A stretch of 64,000 bases of DNA from Neorhizobium alkalisoli (GCF_007829835.1 NZ_VIWP01000015.1:61258-125257), one strand, 5' to 3'. Positions 9,241-18,307 are shown, counted from the first letter of the stretch. The notes: a model not told the origin generated them from the sequence alone. Numbers and translations: made by a program.

Positions 9241-9933
9241 ATGACGATCGCAGACTATATCGCGCTTGCATTCTTTGCCGTCCTCTGGACGCTTTACAGC
9301 TGGCTGACAGCCGGAGCCGGAAGCCGGCTCTTTCCGCGCCTCAGCCTCAACCGCGCCATGGCGGAGCGCCGCAAGCGCTGGATCTACAATTCGCTGCGCC
9401 GTGACCTGAAGATGATCGACACCCAGATCATGGCCGGCCTGCAGAACGGAACCGCATTTTTCGCCTCGACCTCCGTGCTTGCGATCGGCGGCTGTTTCGC
9501 CCTGCTCGGCGCGACCGAAAAGGTGGAGGCCGTCTTCACCAACCTGCCCTTCGTTGCCTATAGCGGCCGCACCGCCTTCGAGCTGAAGGTCGCGGGTCTC
9601 ACCTTCGTGTTCGGTTACGCCTTCTTCAAATTCGGCTGGTCCTATCGCCTGTTCAACTACTGCACGATCCTGTTCGGCGCCCTGCCGATGATGCACGACG
9701 TCAATGCCGACAGGGCAGAGGCCGAACGGGCTGCGGACCAGGTCGTGCGGATGAACACGATCGCGGCGAAAAACTTCAATGCCGGGCTGCGCGCGCTTTT
9801 CCTGTCGATCGGATATCTCGGCTGGTTTGCAGGCCCCTACTTTTTCATGGCGACGACTGCCTTCGTCGTCTTCGTTTTGACACGCCGGCAATATTTCTCT
9901 GAGGCGCGGCTGGCGCTGATGGATATCGACTGA
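9241..9933 (+). CDS. DUF599 membrane protein
   Basis: About 230 residues with four hydrophobic segments and basic loops, matching the DUF599 family of inner-membrane proteins of unknown function. The ATG at 9241 is preferred over a GTG nine bases earlier because GGTGAGG then lies at the right distance and itself contains that GTG. It is followed 16 bases later by the DUF1624 gene, so the two are probably co-transcribed. Confidence 0.82.
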   Translation: MTIADYIALAFFAVLWTLYSWLTAGAGSRLFPRLSLNRAMAERRKRWIYNSLRRDLKMIDTQIMAGLQNGTAFFASTSVLAIGGCFALLGATEKVEAVFTNLPFVAYSGRTAFELKVAGLTFVFGYAFFKFGWSYRLFNYCTILFGALPMMHDVNADRAEAERAADQVVRMNTIAAKNFNAGLRALFLSIGYLGWFAGPYFFMATTAFVVFVLTRRQYFSEARLALMDID

Positions 9934-9949
9934 GTTAGGAAAGAAAAAC

Positions 9950-10945
9950 GTGACTTTCGCCGAAAGCGACAACTCCGCCCGCCGCGTGCCACGTATCACG
10001 CTCATCGATACCCTGCGCGGCGTGGCACTCATCGCCATGGCGACCTACCATTTCACCTGGGATCTCGAATTCTTCGGTTATGTCGATCCCGGCACTGCGA
10101 CGCAGGGGTTTTTCCGCATCTATGCCCGCTGTATCGCCAGCTCTTTCCTGTTTCTGGCGGGTGTTTCCCTTGTCCTCGCCAATACGCCCGACATCCGCTG
10201 GCGCCCCTTCTGGAAACGGTTCGCCGTCATAGCCGCAGCCGCTATCGTGGTCAGCGTCGGCACGTATTTCCTGTTTGCCGACGAGTGGATCTATTTCGGC
10301 ATCCTGCACAACATTGCCATCTCCAGCCTGATCGGCCTTGCCTTTATCGGCATGCCGGCGCTGCTCACGGCCGCGATCGCAGTTCTGGTCGTGATCGGCC
10401 TGCTGTTCGACTATTTCTGGATGCCGGGCGTGCTCGATCTTGCCACGTTCGATACGCGATGGCTGAGCTGGATCGGCTTTGCCGAAATGCCACCGCGCTC
10501 CAACGACTACGTGCCGCTGTTTCCCTGGATCGCAGCCCCGCTAGCCGGCATCGCTCTGGCAAGGCTTGCGGTCGATCGGCAGTGGCTGCATGGCCTTGCC
10601 CGGATCCAGACCAAGGGCAATATTCTCTCTAAGGCGGGCCGGCACAGCCTCGTCATCTATCTCGTGCATCAGCCGGTGCTGATCGGCCTCGTCTACCTGT
10701 TTTCGCTGGTTCATCCGGCGCCGCCGCCGGACCCGCGGCGCGGTTACGTGCTGAGCTGCGAAATGAGCTGTCAGCGTACCGCCGATGCAAAGCTCTGCAC
10801 CAGTTTCTGCGGCTGCACAGCCGACCGTCTGATCGCCGAAAACCTGATGACGCCTTTGCAGAACGGTACGGTTGCACCACAGGACGACCGCATCCAGACA
10901 ATTGCCAATGAATGTTCGATGGCGGCAGAAAAGCCCAAGCCGTGA
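9950..10945 (+). CDS. DUF1624 acyltransferase-like membrane protein with Cys-rich tail
   Basis: 331 residues; multi-pass membrane protein of the heparan-alpha-glucosaminide N-acetyltransferase-like DUF1624 family. The N-terminal I-D-x-L-R-G-x-A-L and the following Y-H-F-T-W-D-L are the family signature; about seven helices follow up to residue 250. The last 75 residues are soluble and contain two C-x3-C motifs and several further Cys. The start is GTG at 9950 with TTAGGAAAG in front. Coupled to the DUF599 gene upstream. The acyl acceptor is unknown; a cell-envelope glycan is a guess from the family. Confidence 0.82.
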   Translation: MTFAESDNSARRVPRITLIDTLRGVALIAMATYHFTWDLEFFGYVDPGTATQGFFRIYARCIASSFLFLAGVSLVLANTPDIRWRPFWKRFAVIAAAAIVVSVGTYFLFADEWIYFGILHNIAISSLIGLAFIGMPALLTAAIAVLVVIGLLFDYFWMPGVLDLATFDTRWLSWIGFAEMPPRSNDYVPLFPWIAAPLAGIALARLAVDRQWLHGLARIQTKGNILSKAGRHSLVIYLVHQPVLIGLVYLFSLVHPAPPPDPRRGYVLSCEMSCQRTADAKLCTSFCGCTADRLIAENLMTPLQNGTVAPQDDRIQTIANECSMAAEKPKP

Positions 10946-10986
10946 CGGTTTGTTATAGCGGTTTGCGCTGACGGTTTGTCGGCAGC

Positions 10987-11373
10987 TTAGGTGCCGACAC
11001 CGATTTCGGCGAGGCGCGTGAGGCATGCCTCTTCGACATTGCCGAGCTCGGCCAGGGTCTCGTCGATATCCTTGCGCTTCTGGCGCAGCTCGTCACGCTT
11101 TTCATCGACGCGCTTCATCAGAAGCTTCAGCTGGCCCATCTCGCCAGGCGGTTCCTTGTAGATCTGGATGATCTCGCGGATCTCGGCGATGGTGAAGCCG
11201 ATACGGCGGCCCCGGAGAATTTCCTGAATGAGACGGCGGTCAGTCGCTCTAAACAGCCGGGTGCGGCCACGCCGCTCCGGGTGGATAAGGCCTTCGTCCT
11301 CATAGAAGCGAAGCGTGCGGGTCGAGACGCCGAATTCCCGCGTCAGTTCTGTAATGCTATAATATTTGTTCAC
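10987..11373 (-). CDS. MerR-family transcriptional regulator
   Basis: Activator/repressor with an N-terminal winged helix (Y-Y-S-I-T-E-L-T-R-E-F-G-V-S-T-R-T-L-R-F-Y-E, first 25 residues) and a long C-terminal coiled coil for dimerisation; there is no Cys-based metal site. It resembles the LiuR-type subgroup. The GTG at 11373 is chosen over the ATG at 11391 because AGGA lies 7 bases before it, and because the ATG would lie only 6 bases from the promoter -10 box. The operator-like palindrome in its own promoter suggests autoregulation. Targets elsewhere are not visible. Confidence 0.88.
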   Translation of the reverse strand: MNKYYSITELTREFGVSTRTLRFYEDEGLIHPERRGRTRLFRATDRRLIQEILRGRRIGFTIAEIREIIQIYKEPPGEMGQLKLLMKRVDEKRDELRQKRKDIDETLAELGNVEEACLTRLAEIGVGT

Positions 11374-11394
11374 GGCGAGATCCTGATACATCGG

Positions 11395-11428
11395 TCAAAA
11401 ATAATTGACTTTTACGTAACAGTCAATT
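11395..11428 (-). promoter_or_regulatory. merR promoter with palindromic operator
   Basis: On the minus strand TTGACT (11426-11421), a 17-base spacer and TATTTT form a -35/-10 promoter reading into the MerR gene. The spacer region carries AATTGACT/AGTCAATT (11403-11410 and 11421-11428) around a 10-base centre that includes TTACGTAA. MerR regulators bind such dyads between -35 and -10, so this is probably the autoregulatory site. Confidence 0.7.
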
Positions 11429-11448
11429 TTTGCCGAAGCCCGTCTCCA

Positions 11449-12867
11449 TCAACTGATGGCAAACCACCAGGTCGCCAGCCCCAGGAACGAGAAAAAGCCG
11501 GTCGTATCGGTGATCGCCGTCACGAAGACCGCCGACGAAACGGCAGGGTCCGCCCCTGCACGGTCGAGCAGAAGCGGGATCATGATGCCGGCCATTGCGG
11601 CCGCAAACATGTTGATCACCATCGCGGTCGCAATCAGGCCGCCGATATGCGGGTCGCCGAACCAGATACCTGCGACGGTTCCGACCAGCGTGCCGATGAC
11701 AGCACCGTTGATCAGGCCGACGCCGACTTCACGTCGTGCCACGCGCCAGGCATTGTGGATATCGAGATTGCGGGTCGCAAGCGCCCGCACCGTCACCGTC
11801 ATGGTCTGGGAGCCGGCATTGCCGCCCATGCCGGCCACGATCGGCATCAGGATGGCGAGAGCAACGACCTGTTCGATCGTCGCCTCGAACAACGAAATGA
11901 CCGAGGCAGACATGAAGGCCGTGAGCAGGTTGACCAGCAGCCACGGCACGCGGGAACGAGACGTATCGACGACGCTGTCGGACAGTTCTTCGTCGCCGAC
12001 GCCGCTCATGCGCATAAAGTCTTCTTCGGCCTCTTCCTGGATGACGTCGACGACGTCATCGATGGTGAGAACGCCGACGAGGCGGCCATTGTCATCGACA
12101 ACCGCAGCGGACAGAAGGTCATATTGTTCGAAGAGCTGGGCGGCCTCTTCCTGGTCCATGTCGGCGGGAATGGGGTGGTTGGTTTCCCGCGCGATCGTCT
12201 CGATTTTCACCAGCCGCTGGGTGCGCAGGATCTTGTCGAGATCGACGACGCCGAGCAGCTTGAAGGTCGGGTCGATAACGAAGATCTGGGTAAAGCTTTC
12301 CGGCAGTTCCTCGTCTTCGCGCATATAGTCGATCGTCTGCCCGACCGTCCAGAATGGCGGCACCGCGACGAACTCGGTCTGCATGCGGCGGCCGGCCGAG
12401 CTTTCCGGATAATCGAGCGCCCGGCGCAACCGCACCCGCTCGGTAAAGGGCAGCTTTGCGAGGATCTCTTCTCGGTCCTCGTGGTCGAGGTCTTCGAGAA
12501 TGTAGACCGCATCGTCCGAATCGAGTTCACCGATCGCCGCGGCGATCTGCTCGTTCGGCATCTGATCGACGATTTCGAGACGGATCGCCTCGTCCACCTC
12601 GGTCAAGGCGGTCAGGTCGAAATCCTTGCCGAGCAATCGCACCAGCGCCTGACGCTGGTCGGGCAGGATCGATTCGAGCAGGTCGCCGAGTTCCGATTCG
12701 TGCAGTTTCGCCACATGCTGGCGCAGGAAAAGCACGTCGCGGTCGGCGATCGCCGCGCCGACCATGGCAAGAAAGCGGGGCCGAACCGCACCGTCCTCGG
12801 TATAGATATCGTGGACGGTCTCGTCTGTCCGGGGGCGGTTGCGGATGTCTTCGCCGATATCGCTCAT
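11449..12867 (-). CDS. mgtE: Magnesium transporter MgtE
   Basis: Inner-membrane Mg2+ channel of 472 residues. The order is the family's: N-terminal superhelical domain (about 30-135), two CBS domains that sense cytosolic Mg2+ (about 140-275), a connecting helix and five transmembrane helices (about 305-470), with the conserved P-I-V-A-G-M-G-G-N-A-G-S-Q motif at the pore. GAGGGCGGC precedes the ATG at 12867. No Mg-sensing leader could be recognised in the upstream gap. Confidence 0.95.
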   Translation of the reverse strand: MSDIGEDIRNRPRTDETVHDIYTEDGAVRPRFLAMVGAAIADRDVLFLRQHVAKLHESELGDLLESILPDQRQALVRLLGKDFDLTALTEVDEAIRLEIVDQMPNEQIAAAIGELDSDDAVYILEDLDHEDREEILAKLPFTERVRLRRALDYPESSAGRRMQTEFVAVPPFWTVGQTIDYMREDEELPESFTQIFVIDPTFKLLGVVDLDKILRTQRLVKIETIARETNHPIPADMDQEEAAQLFEQYDLLSAAVVDDNGRLVGVLTIDDVVDVIQEEAEEDFMRMSGVGDEELSDSVVDTSRSRVPWLLVNLLTAFMSASVISLFEATIEQVVALAILMPIVAGMGGNAGSQTMTVTVRALATRNLDIHNAWRVARREVGVGLINGAVIGTLVGTVAGIWFGDPHIGGLIATAMVINMFAAAMAGIMIPLLLDRAGADPAVSSAVFVTAITDTTGFFSFLGLATWWFAIS

Positions 12868-13067
12868 GCCGCCCTCGCCACTTGCACTTGATCCTCACGA
12901 GAATGGCGGGCGAAAGCCGAATGTCAACAACCGGATAGCCCGCAGCAAACTCTTCGCTCTTGCCGCCTTACGTCCAGCTAGAGCAAATGCTAGCGAGGGT
13001 CCAGCCCATCGGCTGCGGCGCGCTGCCGCGAGCACCAGATCGGCGAAAGTGCGAGAAAGGATATGCC

Positions 13068-13559
13068 ATGGCCGTTCTGAAAATACTGCGCTACCCGGAT
13101 CCCGGTCTTTCACAGCCCTGCAAGGCCGTGGAGCGTTTTGACGACGCGTTGCGCGGCCTCGCAGACGATCTTCTGGAGACCATGCGCGCCGCTCCGGGCG
13201 TCGGCATTACCGCTGCCCATGTCGGCGTCTACACCCGCCTCGTCGTGCTGGAACTGTCGGCCAGCGCAGGGCCTCTCTTCTACGTCAATCCGGAAATCGT
13301 CGAGACCGGCACCCAGACGATCATTCATACCGAAGGCAGTGTTTCCATGCCGGGCGCGACCGAGGAGATAGAACGTCCGGCAAAGATCCGCATGCGCTGG
13401 CAGGATCTTTCGGGCGGCGTGCACGAGGATGATTTTACCGGTTTTCATGCCGTCTGCCTGCAGCACGAGATCGACCAGCTCGATGGGCTGTTCTGGCTCC
13501 GCCGACTATCGCGGATAAAGCGTGATCGTGTGATCAAGCGCTGGCAGAAGAGCCACTGA
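13068..13559 (+). CDS. Degenerate peptide deformylase-like protein
   Basis: 163-residue homologue of peptide deformylase, the metalloenzyme that removes formyl from nascent proteins. The fold motifs are recognisable, but all three catalytic positions differ: motif 1 is G-V-G-I-T-A-A-H (His51 where Gln is usual), motif 2 is E-G-S-V-S (Ser91 for the metal-binding Cys) and motif 3 is H-E-I-D-Q-L-D-G (Gln137 for the second metal-binding His). The first motif-3 His (133) and Glu (134) remain. The reading frame is intact, so it is selected for something other than, or altered from, deformylation. The ATG at 13068 follows GAAAGGA. Confidence 0.85.
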   Translation: MAVLKILRYPDPGLSQPCKAVERFDDALRGLADDLLETMRAAPGVGITAAHVGVYTRLVVLELSASAGPLFYVNPEIVETGTQTIIHTEGSVSMPGATEEIERPAKIRMRWQDLSGGVHEDDFTGFHAVCLQHEIDQLDGLFWLRRLSRIKRDRVIKRWQKSH

Positions 13560-13561
13560 CC

Positions 13562-15043
13562 TTATCCTTCGAGCGATACACCGGCATGGATCGCCAGATC
13601 CTCGGCGGTCAGATCGCTGCCGGCGCGCTTTCCGGCCTCGCCATGCAGATAGACGCCCGCCGCCGCTGCCTCGAAGGCAGGCATCCCCTGTGCCATCAAT
13701 GCGCCGATCATGCCGGCAAGAACATCGCCCGAACCGGCGGTGGCAAGCCAGGGCGGCCCGTTGGTGTTGATCAGCGCGCGACCATCCGGCGCGGCAACAA
13801 CGGTATCGGCACCCTTATAGACGATCGCGGCATGCGCGCGGCCCGCGGCCCTGATCGCCTTCTCGACCTTGCCGAGATCCGGGTCTGCGGCGATATCGGG
13901 AAACAGCCGGCCGAATTCGCCTTCATGCGGGGTCAGGACCAGCCGTGTCTCGCCGTCAGAAAATGCTTCGAAAAGGGTATTGCGATCATCCTTGAAGGAT
14001 GTGATGCCATCCGCATCGAGGACCAGCGGCCGGTCCTTCAGCGCCATCACAAAATCCCTCGCCTTTTCACCAATCCCGAATCCGGGGCCGAGCACGAAGG
14101 CTGAGATCTTGGCGCTGTCGAGCCAGGCTTTCAGATCGCCCACCGTATCAATTCCATGCAGCATGATCGCAGTCAGGGATGCGGCATTGACGGCGATTGC
14201 ATCGGCAGGAGCAGCGACGGTCACCAGACCGGCACCCCGCTTCAACCCGGCAAGCGCTGCAAGGCGGGCTGCACCGGTCTTCGTGCCGGGGCCGGAAAAT
14301 ACGGCGAGGTGGCCACGCCAGTATTTATGGGTCTCTGCAGCAATCGAGGGAAAGGCGCCGAGCCAGAATTCCGGCGCGTTTTCGGCGGTACACCCCGCCT
14401 TGCTTCTGACGAGCCGCATGGGAATGCCGATGTCGAAAACCTCGGTCTCGCCGCAAAGCTCCCTGCCCGGCATCAACAGATGGCCTGGTTTGCGCGCCAT
14501 GAAGGTGATGGTTCTTTCGGCGCGGAAGGCAGCGCCGAGCGGCGTGCCACGTCGACCGCAGAGACCCGATGGAAGATCGACCGCCAGCACCGGAAGTTTC
14601 GCTTCGGCAATCTGCCCGATGATGGCCTTGACGACTTCGGGCACATTCCTGGAAAGACCGGCGCCGAAAAGGGCATCGATGACCACATCTCCCGCCTGCG
14701 GACGATAATGCCCGAGGGGCTCGATCTCGCCTGTATAGGCTGCCTGCGCCCGTGCGGCGTCACCGCGTAGCCGGGATACGTCCGTCAGGGAATAGACGGC
14801 ACAGGCAGCTCCCGCCTCCCGAAGCACAGAAGCCGCAACGTACCCATCCCCGCCATTATTGCCCGGCCCACAGAGAACGACGAAACGCAACGCGCCGGGA
14901 AAATATCTGAGCGCCGAGGCCGCGACCGCGCCACCCGCCCGTAGCATCAGCGCAAAGCTGTCGAGACCGTAGTCGGTGGCGGCCGCATCGACAGCCGTCA
15001 TTTCTTCGGGAGTGAGCAGAAGGTGATCGCGCTTTGTTTCCAT
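13562..15043 (-). CDS. nnr: Bifunctional NAD(P)H-hydrate epimerase/dehydratase
   Basis: Repairs hydrated NADH and NADPH. The N-terminal YjeF-type domain (about residues 1-215) epimerises R- and S-NAD(P)HX and carries G-P-G-N-N-G-G-D-G-Y; the C-terminal ADP/ATP-dependent dehydratase domain (about 225-490) contains the ribokinase-like G-S-G-D-V-L-A-G-M. Length of 493 is normal for the fused enzyme. It converges with the deformylase-like gene two bases away. It is often found beside glnB in rhizobia, as here. Confidence 0.94.
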   Translation of the reverse strand: METKRDHLLLTPEEMTAVDAAATDYGLDSFALMLRAGGAVAASALRYFPGALRFVVLCGPGNNGGDGYVAASVLREAGAACAVYSLTDVSRLRGDAARAQAAYTGEIEPLGHYRPQAGDVVIDALFGAGLSRNVPEVVKAIIGQIAEAKLPVLAVDLPSGLCGRRGTPLGAAFRAERTITFMARKPGHLLMPGRELCGETEVFDIGIPMRLVRSKAGCTAENAPEFWLGAFPSIAAETHKYWRGHLAVFSGPGTKTGAARLAALAGLKRGAGLVTVAAPADAIAVNAASLTAIMLHGIDTVGDLKAWLDSAKISAFVLGPGFGIGEKARDFVMALKDRPLVLDADGITSFKDDRNTLFEAFSDGETRLVLTPHEGEFGRLFPDIAADPDLGKVEKAIRAAGRAHAAIVYKGADTVVAAPDGRALINTNGPPWLATAGSGDVLAGMIGALMAQGMPAFEAAAAGVYLHGEAGKRAGSDLTAEDLAIHAGVSLEG

Positions 15044-15376
15044 CAGCCCATTGAACGAAAAACAGGCGCCAAAACAAGCCGGATATTGTGGTTATTATTT
15101 ATGCATTTGCACTCAAAATAACCTTATAAAGCAATCCTTAAAGTGCTCACCTGATTCCCGAATTTGCTCCGAAATTGATCAAAATCACTTCGCAATGCAC
15201 AAAAAAGCTGTCCGACAACTCCGATTTCACCCTCAATTCGCAGGAAACTGAGAAGATTTCGCTCAAACCGGCATTATTTTTTTGAAAGCGTCTCAAGAGT
15301 TTGGCACGATATCTGCATCGAAATGGGCGGTCGGGCAAAAGCCCGACTAAGGGGAGAAGCGGAGAGTTTGTTTCTC
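15044..15376 (+). promoter_or_regulatory. glnB upstream control region
   Basis: A 333-base gap between the divergent nnr and glnB genes, AT-rich, with no gene. TGCAC motifs at 15108-15112 and 15196-15200 could be NtrC half-sites 105-195 bases upstream of the sigma-54 promoter, but neither has a good inverted partner, so this is tentative. Confidence 0.45.
15301..15317 (+). promoter_or_regulatory. Sigma-54 promoter of glnB-glnA
   Basis: TTGGCACG-ATAT-CTGCA matches the -24/-12 consensus, with the invariant GG (15303-15304) and GC (15315-15316) ten bases apart. It lies 60 bases before the glnB ATG, so nitrogen control through RpoN and NtrC is expected. Confidence 0.88.
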
Positions 15377-15715
15377 ATGAAAAAGATCGAAGCGATCATC
15401 AAGCCTTTCAAGCTCGACGAAGTGAAGGAAGCCCTTCAGGAAGTCGGTCTTCAGGGTATTACGGTTACCGAGGCCAAGGGTTTTGGCCGCCAGAAGGGCC
15501 ATACCGAGCTTTATCGGGGCGCTGAATATGTCGTCGACTTCCTGCCGAAGGTGAAGGTCGAAGTCGTGCTTGCCGACGAAAATGCGGAAGCCGTCATCGA
15601 AGCCATCCGCAATGCGGCACAGACTGGACGGATCGGAGACGGCAAGATATTCGTGTCCAATGTGGAGGAAGTGATCCGCATCCGTACGGGAGAGACGGGG
15701 ATCGATGCAATCTGA
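15377..15715 (+). CDS. glnB: Nitrogen regulatory protein PII
   Basis: 112-residue trimeric signal protein that reads 2-oxoglutarate and ATP/ADP and is uridylylated under nitrogen limitation. The T-loop carries the modification site Tyr51 in R-G-A-E-Y, and the C-terminal I-R-T-G-E-T-G signature is present. The ATG at 15377 gives the canonical M-K-K-I-E-A-I-I-K-P-F start; an upstream in-frame ATG would add residues foreign to the family. glnA follows after 52 bases in the same unit, the usual rhizobial glnB-glnA arrangement. Confidence 0.96.
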   Translation: MKKIEAIIKPFKLDEVKEALQEVGLQGITVTEAKGFGRQKGHTELYRGAEYVVDFLPKVKVEVVLADENAEAVIEAIRNAAQTGRIGDGKIFVSNVEEVIRIRTGETGIDAI

Positions 15716-15767
15716 CCGGGGCTGAACGCCCGGGTCCTATCGTCATCTAACATCGAGGAAGGTTCAT

Positions 15768-17177
15768 ATGACGAGCGCAAGCGAAATCATGAAACAAATC
15801 AAGGAAAACGACGTCAAGTTCGTTGACCTTCGCTTTACGGACCCGCGCGGCAAGCTGCAGCACGTCACCATGGACGTTGCGGCTGTCGACGAAGACATGT
15901 TCGCCGATGGCGTCATGTTCGACGGCTCGTCCATCGGCGGCTGGAAGGCCATCAACGAGTCCGACATGGTGCTGATGCCCGACGCGGCAACGGTGCACAT
16001 GGACCCGTTCTTTGCCCAGTCGACCATGGTCATCGTCTGCGACATTCTCGACCCGATTTCGGGCGAAGCCTATAACCGCGATCCGCGCGGCACGGCCAAG
16101 AAGGCCGAAGCCTATCTGAAGGCATCCGGCATCGGCGATACCGTTTTCGTCGGCCCGGAACCGGAATTCTTTGTCTTCGACGACGTCAAGTACAAGGCCG
16201 ATCCCTACAATACCGGCTTCAAGCTCGACAGTTCCGAACTGCCGTCGAACGACGACACCGATTACGAGACCGGTAACCTCGGCCACCGTCCGCGCGTCAA
16301 GGGCGGCTATTTCCCGGTACCGCCGGTCGACAGCCTGCAGGACATGCGCTCCGAAATGCTGACCGTGCTCGCCGAAATGGGCGTCGTGGTCGAAAAGCAT
16401 CACCATGAAGTCGCATCCGCCCAGCACGAGCTCGGCGTCAAGTTCGACACGCTGGTGCGTAATGCCGACAAGATGCAGATCTACAAATATGTCGTGCACC
16501 AGGTCGCCAATGCCTATGGCAAGACGGCAACCTTCATGCCGAAGCCGGTTTTCGGCGATAACGGCTCGGGCATGCACGTGCACCAGTCGATCTGGAAGGA
16601 CGGCCGTCCGACCTTTGCCGGCGACGAATATGCCGGCCTGTCGGAAAGCTGCCTCTATTACATCGGCGGCATCATCAAGCATGCCAAGGCAATCAACGCC
16701 TTCACCAACCCGACGACGAACTCCTACAAGCGTCTCGTCCCGGGCTATGAAGCACCGGTTCTGCTTGCCTATTCGGCCCGCAACCGTTCCGCGTCGTGCC
16801 GCATTCCGTTCGGCTCCAGCCCGAAGGCAAAGCGCGTCGAAGTCCGTTTCCCGGATCCGGCTCAGAACCCCTATCTCGGTTTCGCCGCCATGCTGATGGC
16901 CGGCCTCGACGGCATCAAGAACAAGATCCATCCCGGCAAAGCCATGGACAAGGATCTGTACGACCTGCCGCCGAAGGAACTGAAAAAGATCCCGACCGTC
17001 TGCGGCTCGCTGCGCGAAGCCCTCGACGCTCTCGACAAGGATCGCAAGTTCCTGACCGCCGGCGGCGTCTTCGACGACGACCAGATCGACGCCTATATCG
17101 AACTGAAGATGGCGGAAGTCATGCGCTTCGAAATGACGCCGCATCCGGTCGAGTTCGATATGTATTACTCGGCCTGA
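15768..17177 (+). CDS. glnA: Glutamine synthetase type I
   Basis: Makes glutamine from glutamate, ammonia and ATP; a cytosolic dodecamer. The protein has 469 residues, the normal length, with the D-G-S-S beta-grasp signature, the catalytic H-H-H/N-G-S-G-M-H-V-H region and the ATP-binding K-R-L-V-P-G. The adenylylation tyrosine is Tyr398 in K-D-L-Y-D-L-P-P, so activity should be controlled by GlnE under PII. Transcribed from the sigma-54 promoter before glnB, perhaps with an extra promoter in the 52-base gap. Confidence 0.97.
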   Translation: MTSASEIMKQIKENDVKFVDLRFTDPRGKLQHVTMDVAAVDEDMFADGVMFDGSSIGGWKAINESDMVLMPDAATVHMDPFFAQSTMVIVCDILDPISGEAYNRDPRGTAKKAEAYLKASGIGDTVFVGPEPEFFVFDDVKYKADPYNTGFKLDSSELPSNDDTDYETGNLGHRPRVKGGYFPVPPVDSLQDMRSEMLTVLAEMGVVVEKHHHEVASAQHELGVKFDTLVRNADKMQIYKYVVHQVANAYGKTATFMPKPVFGDNGSGMHVHQSIWKDGRPTFAGDEYAGLSESCLYYIGGIIKHAKAINAFTNPTTNSYKRLVPGYEAPVLLAYSARNRSASCRIPFGSSPKAKRVEVRFPDPAQNPYLGFAAMLMAGLDGIKNKIHPGKAMDKDLYDLPPKELKKIPTVCGSLREALDALDKDRKFLTAGGVFDDDQIDAYIELKMAEVMRFEMTPHPVEFDMYYSA

Positions 17178-17200
17178 CGGTCACATCATTCAAACCAGAG

Positions 17201-17225
17201 ACGGCGGGGGAAATCCCGCCGTTTC
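17201..17225 (+). terminator. Terminator of the glnB-glnA unit
   Basis: Perfect 8-bp stem ACGGCGGG/CCCGCCGT with a 6-base loop, followed by TTC, 24 bases after the glnA stop. The U-run is short. Confidence 0.75.
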
Positions 17226-17277
17226 CGTTTTCAGATCATGCCGGCCACCCTGCCCCGGCTTTCTCTTCCGGTGCTTC

Positions 17278-18216
17278 ATGGCCGATACCTCCAAGCCAAC
17301 CTCGACCCAGACTTCGGCGGGGCCGACCGACTGGCTGATCTTCCTTCTCGTTCCGCTGTTCTTTTCCAGTAACATCATCTTCGGCCGCGGCATTATCGGC
17401 GACGTGGCGCCGTTCATCACGGCCTTCCTGCGCTGGTTAGGCTCGACGCTGGTCATGCTGCCCTTCATCTATGCCGACCGGCACGCCTCGCTCACCCTGC
17501 TGCGCCGACATTTCGGGCTCTGGCTGGTGCTGGGCTTTCTCGGCATGGGCGTTTGCGGCGGTGTCGTCTATTGGGCGCTGAATTTCACCACCGCCTCCAA
17601 CGGCACGCTGATCTATACGACCTCGTCGCTGTTCATCATCGTTTTCCAGTTCCTGTTTTCAGGGCGCCCGATCGGCGGCCGCGAACTGATCGGCATGGCG
17701 ATCGCCTTTGTCGGTGTCGTGGTCATCGTCCTGCGCGGCGATCCGGCAGCGCTGCTGCACCTGAATTTCAATATCGGCGATCTCGGGATTCTGGCTGCCG
17801 CGATTGCCTTTGCGATCTATTCGATCCTGTTGCGGCAGCCCGCCCTGAAGGCGCTGAAACCGCTCAGCCTGTTCGGTTTGATCGCGCTTTCCGGCGCTCT
17901 CGTTCTGCTGCCGCCAGCAGCTTACGAGTTCACCCATGGCGGTGCGGTGCCCGATTCCGCCGCCGACTGGTGGAAGATCGCCGGCATGGTGGTCTTCGCG
18001 TCGCTCGCCGCCTTCTACTGCTTCCAGCACACGGTGCGCGTCTTCGGACCTGCGACTGCCGGCGTGACGCTTTATCTGATGCCGCCGCTTTCGATCGTCA
18101 TGGCGGTTCTGTTCCTTGGTGAAAGTTTCGAGACCTATCACGCGACCGGCGTGGTGCTCGTGCTTGGCGGCGTCATTCTCGCCACCGCGCGTGGCCGGAA
18201 TGCAGCAAAACCTTAA
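17278..18216 (+). CDS. EamA (DMT superfamily) transporter
   Basis: Inner-membrane exporter-type protein of 312 residues with ten predicted helices arranged as two EamA repeats (about residues 20-150 and 165-300), the second ending in the typical G-x-x-L-I-L-A-T-type motif. Substrate not predictable; relatives export amino acids or metabolites. Starts at ATG 17278 shortly after the glnA terminator. Stands alone. Confidence 0.85.
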   Translation: MADTSKPTSTQTSAGPTDWLIFLLVPLFFSSNIIFGRGIIGDVAPFITAFLRWLGSTLVMLPFIYADRHASLTLLRRHFGLWLVLGFLGMGVCGGVVYWALNFTTASNGTLIYTTSSLFIIVFQFLFSGRPIGGRELIGMAIAFVGVVVIVLRGDPAALLHLNFNIGDLGILAAAIAFAIYSILLRQPALKALKPLSLFGLIALSGALVLLPPAAYEFTHGGAVPDSAADWWKIAGMVVFASLAAFYCFQHTVRVFGPATAGVTLYLMPPLSIVMAVLFLGESFETYHATGVVLVLGGVILATARGRNAAKP

Positions 18217-18307
18217 GCTTAAAAGGAACGATACCTGAACAGATGCATTAGTGACTTGATGCCGGAGAATTTTATTCCCACATTGGACTGCGAAAGGATG
18301 TCGCACC

